From Rubritepida flocculans DSM 14296 (GTDB lineage: Bacteria > Pseudomonadota > Alphaproteobacteria > Acetobacterales > Acetobacteraceae), in the NCBI RefSeq assembly GCF_000425365.1, contig NZ_AUDH01000026.1, positions 1-41,152 on the forward strand: a stretch of 41,152 bases of DNA, read 5' to 3'. Shown here one piece after another: positions 37,637-41,152 of this stretch. Position numbers and translations under genes: made by a program. Below the pieces are notes generated by a model. It was not told where the DNA came from. It saw only the letters and a program-made list of their open reading frames with translations, and searched no databases. Each line of letters opens with the position of its first letter. Position 1 is the first letter of the stretch.

Positions 37637-40597
37637 TCACGGCACCCCGTCCAGCCAGGTGGGCTCCGTCACGGGCCTGGTGGATGTCCGTGGATGTGCG
37701 GCTTGACCCTCACCGGCACATTCACCGGCGGAAACCGGCGGATTGCCTGGGACCGGTGAATGTCGTGAATGTGGTGGATGTTGTTCCGTCTCTTCCCTCA
37801 TGGGCGCGCGCGCGTGCGCGCACGCGTGGGCATGGGAAGAACATTCACGACATTCACGAGGCCCGAGGAAGCCTCGGTTTTCCGCTGAGTTTCGCCCGTG
37901 AATGTTGGCAGACGCACATTCACCGACATTCACGGCGGGCCAAACATTCACGGGGTCAGCACCTCGCGCTGAAAGTGGTGGATGTTCGTCCGTGCCTCCG
38001 TCCTGGGACGGCTTCAGCCGCCACCGCCCGGCGCCCTGGTAGGTGCCTGCGGCCTCGACATGGAGGCTGCGCTGGCCGATGCGGAAGACGCGGTCGCGCA
38101 GCTTGCTGAGGGCCTTGCCGAGCCGGATGCGCTGCGAGCGGTCGTTGCCGGGTCCGAGCGGCAGGGGTGGCTCGACCTGGATGGCGACGCCGTAGAGGTC
38201 TGTGATGCCGACCTCGGCACTGCCGAACCGATCCCACCAGGCGGAGACAAGGCTGCGCCAGGTCGCCCCCTCGCCATCGGACGCCGTCATCGTCTCGTCC
38301 AGGTTGCCGAGAAAGCCCTCGAGCCCGGCCACCTCCAGCACGCCGCCGATGGTCTGTGCCCAGGCTTCGTAGCTGCCAATGCTCCGGCGCCCGCGCGGAC
38401 GGCCGGCGGCGACCCAGGCGCGGCAGAGGGTGAGGCAGGCGGAGACCAGCCTCGCACGGTTCGTGCGCACCCACCCCATCAGGTCGGGATGGCGGAAGCC
38501 GTCGCGCCGCCAGGGCTGGTCGGTTCGGGCGTCGAGGCGGATGCGGACGAGGCGGCGGGCGATCTCGTGCGAGACGGCCGGGTTGTTGCCGGTGGCGACC
38601 CAGGCGCAGCGCACCGGCAGGCGGACCATGTCCGAGGCGCCGAGCACGCGGTCCTCCCAGAGGGGGGCGGTCAGCGCCGCGGCGAGGGCGGAGCTGTCGA
38701 GCTCCTGGCGGAGGTTGTCGATCAGCAGCAGGGTCGGCAGCTGGCGCAGCTTGGCGGTGAGCCGCTTGCGCCACTCGTCCTCGTCGCGGCCCTCGGTCAT
38801 GACGGCAGCGCCCGAGCCGGTGAGGATGGTGGCGATGGCGTCCACCATGAGGGTGGCGCCGGTGCCGGGCGTGGGCTTCTCGATCATGTGCAGCGGCGTC
38901 GGCCCGTCGATCATCGGCCGCACGAAGCCGAGCAGCAGCAGGGCGAGGGCGTGGGCACGCTCGGCCTCTCCGGTGAAGGGGAAGTCGCCGAGCAGCTCGC
39001 CGAGCAGGAGGCTGCGCGCGGCAGCGATCTCGGCCGCCGTCGGCCGGTCCGGCACCGGCGGCAGCACGAATCCCGGCGGCGGTCGGTAGAGCAGCCGCGC
39101 GTCGGGATGGTAGCCAGGCTCGGTCAGCAGCGTGCCGGCCCGGCCGAACACCGGCGCCGTGACGATCCCCGCCAGCACCGGCAGCGCCGGATCAGGGGTG
39201 GCGACGAGGGACTTCACCAGGCCGGTGGGCGGCGGTGCCGGGACCAGGTCGCCCTTGGCGTTGAGCCTTCGCCAGTCGGCGAGCTTCGCCAGCATGTGCC
39301 GCAGGCGCTCCTCGCGCACGGTGACCGCGACGGGGCGGCCGTCATCGTCGGGCACGACCCAGGACGGCTCGCCACCGAGCCGGAACAGCCAGGGCGAGCG
39401 GTTCGCCGACAGCACGAGACCCCAGGCACGGGCGGTGGCGCGGTCGAGATTGCCCTCGTCGGCGCGAACGGTCGGCAGCGGATGCGCTGGCTCCACGAAG
39501 CCGATGGGCAGGTGGCGGCCGGTTTCCGGCTCCTCGGGCGCAACGTCGGCGCTGCTGGGCTGCCGCATCGCCGCATCGACCAGCGCCGCGATCGGCCCCG
39601 GCCCCTCGCGCAACAGCATGTCGTTGAAGTCGTCGCCCAGGGTCGGAGGCAGCGCGATCGCGACCTGCCTGCCCTCGAGGCGGAGCTTGGCGGCGGCGGC
39701 TTCGGCGGCGCGGAGCCCGGCGCCGGAGGCGTCGTGGTCGGCGAGGATGACCACGCTCCGCGCCTCCGGCGGCAGGTGCGCCTGCTCGAGGCCGCTGGTG
39801 GAGAGCGCCGCCCAGACCGGCAGGCCGGGGCAGGCCAGCATGGCGGCGAGGCCGGTCTCGATGCCCTCGCAGAGCCCGAGCACGCCGGCCGGGCCGATCG
39901 GGGCGAGGCGCACCGTGCCGCCGCCGCTCCGGCCGAGCACCATGCGCGGCTTCGGGATATCGGCCTTGCGGACGGTCCCACCGTCCTCCCGGAGGTAGGT
40001 GCGATGCACCGCCACCACCTCGCCGGCGCGGTTGCGCACCAGCCCGACCATCGCCGGATAGCCGGCGCGGGTCTCGAAATGCGCGAGGTCGGGATGGAAC
40101 AGCAGATCCGCGCCGTCCGGCACGGCGAGGCCGCGGCCCTGCAGGTAGCGCTCCGCCGCCGTGCCCTGGATCGGCTGCGCGTGCTCCAGGATGAAGGCGA
40201 TGTCGCGGGCGGCGTCGCGCTCCGGCTTCGGTGCCGGCGGTGGTTCCAGGCGCGCCGGGCCTTCGCCCGTCCAGCCGGTCATCTCGGCCGCCCGCGCGAA
40301 CAGCGCCCGGTCGGCGAGGCCGGTGCCGTGCGCGAGCGTGGACAGCGGCCCGCCGCCCTCATCACCATCGAAGTCGTGCCAGTCGCCGGCATGCTCGCCG
40401 CGCAGCATGATCACGCAGGAGCCGGAGCGGCGCGGCGGATCGCCCTGGATGTTGGCCAGCCGCCATTCGTCGCCCTGGCGCCGGCCGTTGGGGAAGAGCC
40501 CCGGCACCCAGGCATGGGCGGTGTCGCGCAGGCGCTGGACGATGGCCTCGAGGTCGTAGCGGGAAGGCGCGACCGTCGCGTCATTCAGGTCAATCAA
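37637..40597 (-). CDS. Phage primase-helicase with TOPRIM domain
   Basis: The 986-residue replication protein has an N-terminal primase-associated part (about 1-230, 'GRRQGDEWRLANIQGD', 'DWHDFDGDEGGGPLSTLAHG'), a TOPRIM domain (about 235-320) with LCEGIETGLAAML and VVILADHDASGAG, a helicase/ATPase-like region (about 540-800) and a tail (about 860-986). The expected P-loop reads KPTPGTGATLMVDA (about 575-588), with no Lys after the glycines, while LLLIDNLRQE resembles Walker B, so ATP hydrolysis needs testing. The start appears to be TTG at 40597, overlapping the helicase stop by 8 bases; the next in-frame Met lies about 60 codons in, inside conserved sequence. The tail's coding DNA holds the ACATTCAC repeats. 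Confidence 0.88.
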   Translation of the reverse strand: MIDLNDATVAPSRYDLEAIVQRLRDTAHAWVPGLFPNGRRQGDEWRLANIQGDPPRRSGSCVIMLRGEHAGDWHDFDGDEGGGPLSTLAHGTGLADRALFARAAEMTGWTGEGPARLEPPPAPKPERDAARDIAFILEHAQPIQGTAAERYLQGRGLAVPDGADLLFHPDLAHFETRAGYPAMVGLVRNRAGEVVAVHRTYLREDGGTVRKADIPKPRMVLGRSGGGTVRLAPIGPAGVLGLCEGIETGLAAMLACPGLPVWAALSTSGLEQAHLPPEARSVVILADHDASGAGLRAAEAAAAKLRLEGRQVAIALPPTLGDDFNDMLLREGPGPIAALVDAAMRQPSSADVAPEEPETGRHLPIGFVEPAHPLPTVRADEGNLDRATARAWGLVLSANRSPWLFRLGGEPSWVVPDDDGRPVAVTVREERLRHMLAKLADWRRLNAKGDLVPAPPPTGLVKSLVATPDPALPVLAGIVTAPVFGRAGTLLTEPGYHPDARLLYRPPPGFVLPPVPDRPTAAEIAAARSLLLGELLGDFPFTGEAERAHALALLLLGFVRPMIDGPTPLHMIEKPTPGTGATLMVDAIATILTGSGAAVMTEGRDEDEWRKRLTAKLRQLPTLLLIDNLRQELDSSALAAALTAPLWEDRVLGASDMVRLPVRCAWVATGNNPAVSHEIARRLVRIRLDARTDQPWRRDGFRHPDLMGWVRTNRARLVSACLTLCRAWVAAGRPRGRRSIGSYEAWAQTIGGVLEVAGLEGFLGNLDETMTASDGEGATWRSLVSAWWDRFGSAEVGITDLYGVAIQVEPPLPLGPGNDRSQRIRLGKALSKLRDRVFRIGQRSLHVEAAGTYQGAGRWRLKPSQDGGTDEHPPLSARGADPVNVWPAVNVGECASANIHGRNSAENRGFLGPRECRECSSHAHACAHARAPMREETEQHPPHSRHSPVPGNPPVSAGECAGEGQAAHPRTSTRPVTEPTWLDGVP
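37680..37985. repeat. ACATTCAC iteron-like array with central palindrome (candidate phage origin)
   Basis: Exact ACATTCAC occurs at 37718, 37841, 37850, 37916, 37926 and 37944 and its complement GTGAATGT at 37756, 37765 and 37898. One-base variants GTGGATGT are at 37680, 37690, 37774 and 37978. In the middle lies a strictly alternating purine-pyrimidine tract (37804-37828) containing a 16-bp palindrome at 37811-37826. It is flanked by inverted TCTTCCC/GGGAAGA and by iteron clusters pointing in opposite directions. The whole array is inside the 3' end of the primase-helicase gene. Function as replication origin is inferred. Confidence 0.6.
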
Positions 40598-41152
40598 GGA
40601 TCACCAGCCCGCGCTCGGCGCGCGTGATCGCGGTGTAGAGCCAGCGGGCCCGGTCCTCGGGCGTGCGCGAGAGACGGTCGTCGTAGACGATCACGTTCTC
40701 CCACTGGCTGCCCTGCGCCTTGTGGCAGGTGATGGCGTAGCCCCAGGAGGTCTCGATCAGGCCGCGCAGCGCGCGCCAGTCGCGGCGCTCGCGCTCGGGA
40801 TCGCGCCGCACATGGTCGTCATAGTGCCCCTTGTAGAAGCGATGCCGCCCGGCGATGGCGACGCCGTCCTCGGTGGTGACGCTGGCGCGGAAGCTGAGCT
40901 CGTCCTCGTCCTCGATCCCGGAGAGGCTGACGAACATGCCGTTCACCAGGCCGAGGTCGTGGCGGTTCCTGAGGCAGATGATCTTTTCCGACCGCCCCGC
41001 CGGATAGATGTCGGGAAAGCCCGCGGCCGCCTTCATGCTGGCGTTGAGCCAGAGCCGGGTGTCGTTCCGTCCGCAGATCACCTGCCCGCCGCGCAGCATC
41101 TGCGCGGGGCTGACCGCACTCCGCGGCAGCTTCCAGACGTGCTCGTCGTGCG
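40590..41152 (-). CDS. Dda/RecD-like SF1B DNA helicase, C-terminal part (runs off right edge)
   Basis: The visible 187 codons form the C-terminal half of a phage-type SF1B helicase. 'MLRGGQVICGRNDTRLWLN' and 'KIICLRNRHDLGLVNGMFV' are followed by motif V/VI-like SWGYAITCHKAQGSQWENV and WLYTAITRAERGLVIL, with the arginine finger region TRAER. The frame is open to 41152, so the Walker A/B motifs lie outside. It unwinds DNA 5' to 3' by family knowledge. Its stop overlaps the primase-helicase start by 8 bases, placing both in one replication operon. An internal Met at 41099 is not the true start. Confidence 0.88.
   Translation of the reverse strand, partial: HDEHVWKLPRSAVSPAQMLRGGQVICGRNDTRLWLNASMKAAAGFPDIYPAGRSEKIICLRNRHDLGLVNGMFVSLSGIEDEDELSFRASVTTEDGVAIAGRHRFYKGHYDDHVRRDPERERRDWRALRGLIETSWGYAITCHKAQGSQWENVIVYDDRLSRTPEDRARWLYTAITRAERGLVILD

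Noticed and set aside
37680-37985. CRISPR array as explanation for the ACATTCAC repeats
   Set aside because: Repeats are 8 bases, in both orientations, with irregular spacing from 1 to over 60 bases, and there are no cas genes; this does not fit a CRISPR array.
37982-40627. 881-codon plus-strand open frame opposite the primase-helicase
   Set aside because: Same reason: antisense to a clear TOPRIM protein, composition dominated by Arg/Gly/Gln/His, no recognisable family.
1-41152. tRNA, rRNA or att-site direct repeats bounding the prophage
   Set aside because: None recognised by eye. The prophage continues past the right edge and its left end is deleted, so att sites are not expected to be visible.

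Overview
The window comes from a GC-rich chromosome (about 70 % by eye, no tRNA or rRNA genes). Gene content points to an alphaproteobacterium, plausibly Rhodospirillales/Acetobacterales: a Mrp antiporter operon, an ExoD-family protein, a DUF6456 protein, a trbB relic of the alphaproteobacterial conjugation type and FNR/FixK boxes. The taxon is inferred from gene families only.  Left part (1-25480), chromosomal. The left edge cuts an IS110-family transposase whose 5' non-coding end lies to its right. Next come ion and stress genes: an NSS sodium symporter, a two-gene operon of a tandem universal stress protein and a CPA2 antiporter, an ExoD-family membrane protein and a DUF2459 protein. A three-gene unit follows (HTH protein, CBS-BON protein, zinc alcohol dehydrogenase) with a perfect FNR/FixK box (TTGATGTGCATCAA) upstream. 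A second identical box lies between a three-domain lipid enzyme (acyl-activating domain, acyl carrier, PlsC acyltransferase) and a second universal stress protein. Then come a P-type cation ATPase, a PsiE-like protein, a patatin phospholipase, a frameshifted GntP permease, a Ca/Na antiporter with a structured leader, and the complete seven-subunit mrpABCDEFG operon. The theme is cation and pH homeostasis plus low-oxygen or stress physiology.  Right part (25481-41152), mobile DNA. A decayed trbB fragment (+) abuts a decayed prophage packaging fragment (-): truncated terminase large and small subunit genes. These join directly to a truncated portal gene belonging to a second, related and better preserved prophage. 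Reading leftwards from the right edge, that prophage carries a Dda/RecD-like helicase, a TOPRIM primase-helicase, a RuvC-like nuclease, a DUF6456 protein, two tandem ParB-methyltransferase fusions, a DUF3489 regulator, terminase small and large subunits, two unknown proteins, a gpW-like head-tail protein and the start of the portal. Capsid, tail and lysis genes are absent here, so the prophage is deleted or chimeric.  The most unusual signal is inside the 3' end of the primase-helicase gene (37680-37985): nine exact copies of the octamer ACATTCAC in both orientations plus four one-base variants. They flank a 25-nt alternating purine-pyrimidine tract that contains a 16-bp palindrome. The copies are read in different frames, so the constraint appears to be on DNA. 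The layout resembles an iteron origin embedded in a replication gene, as in lambda gene O.
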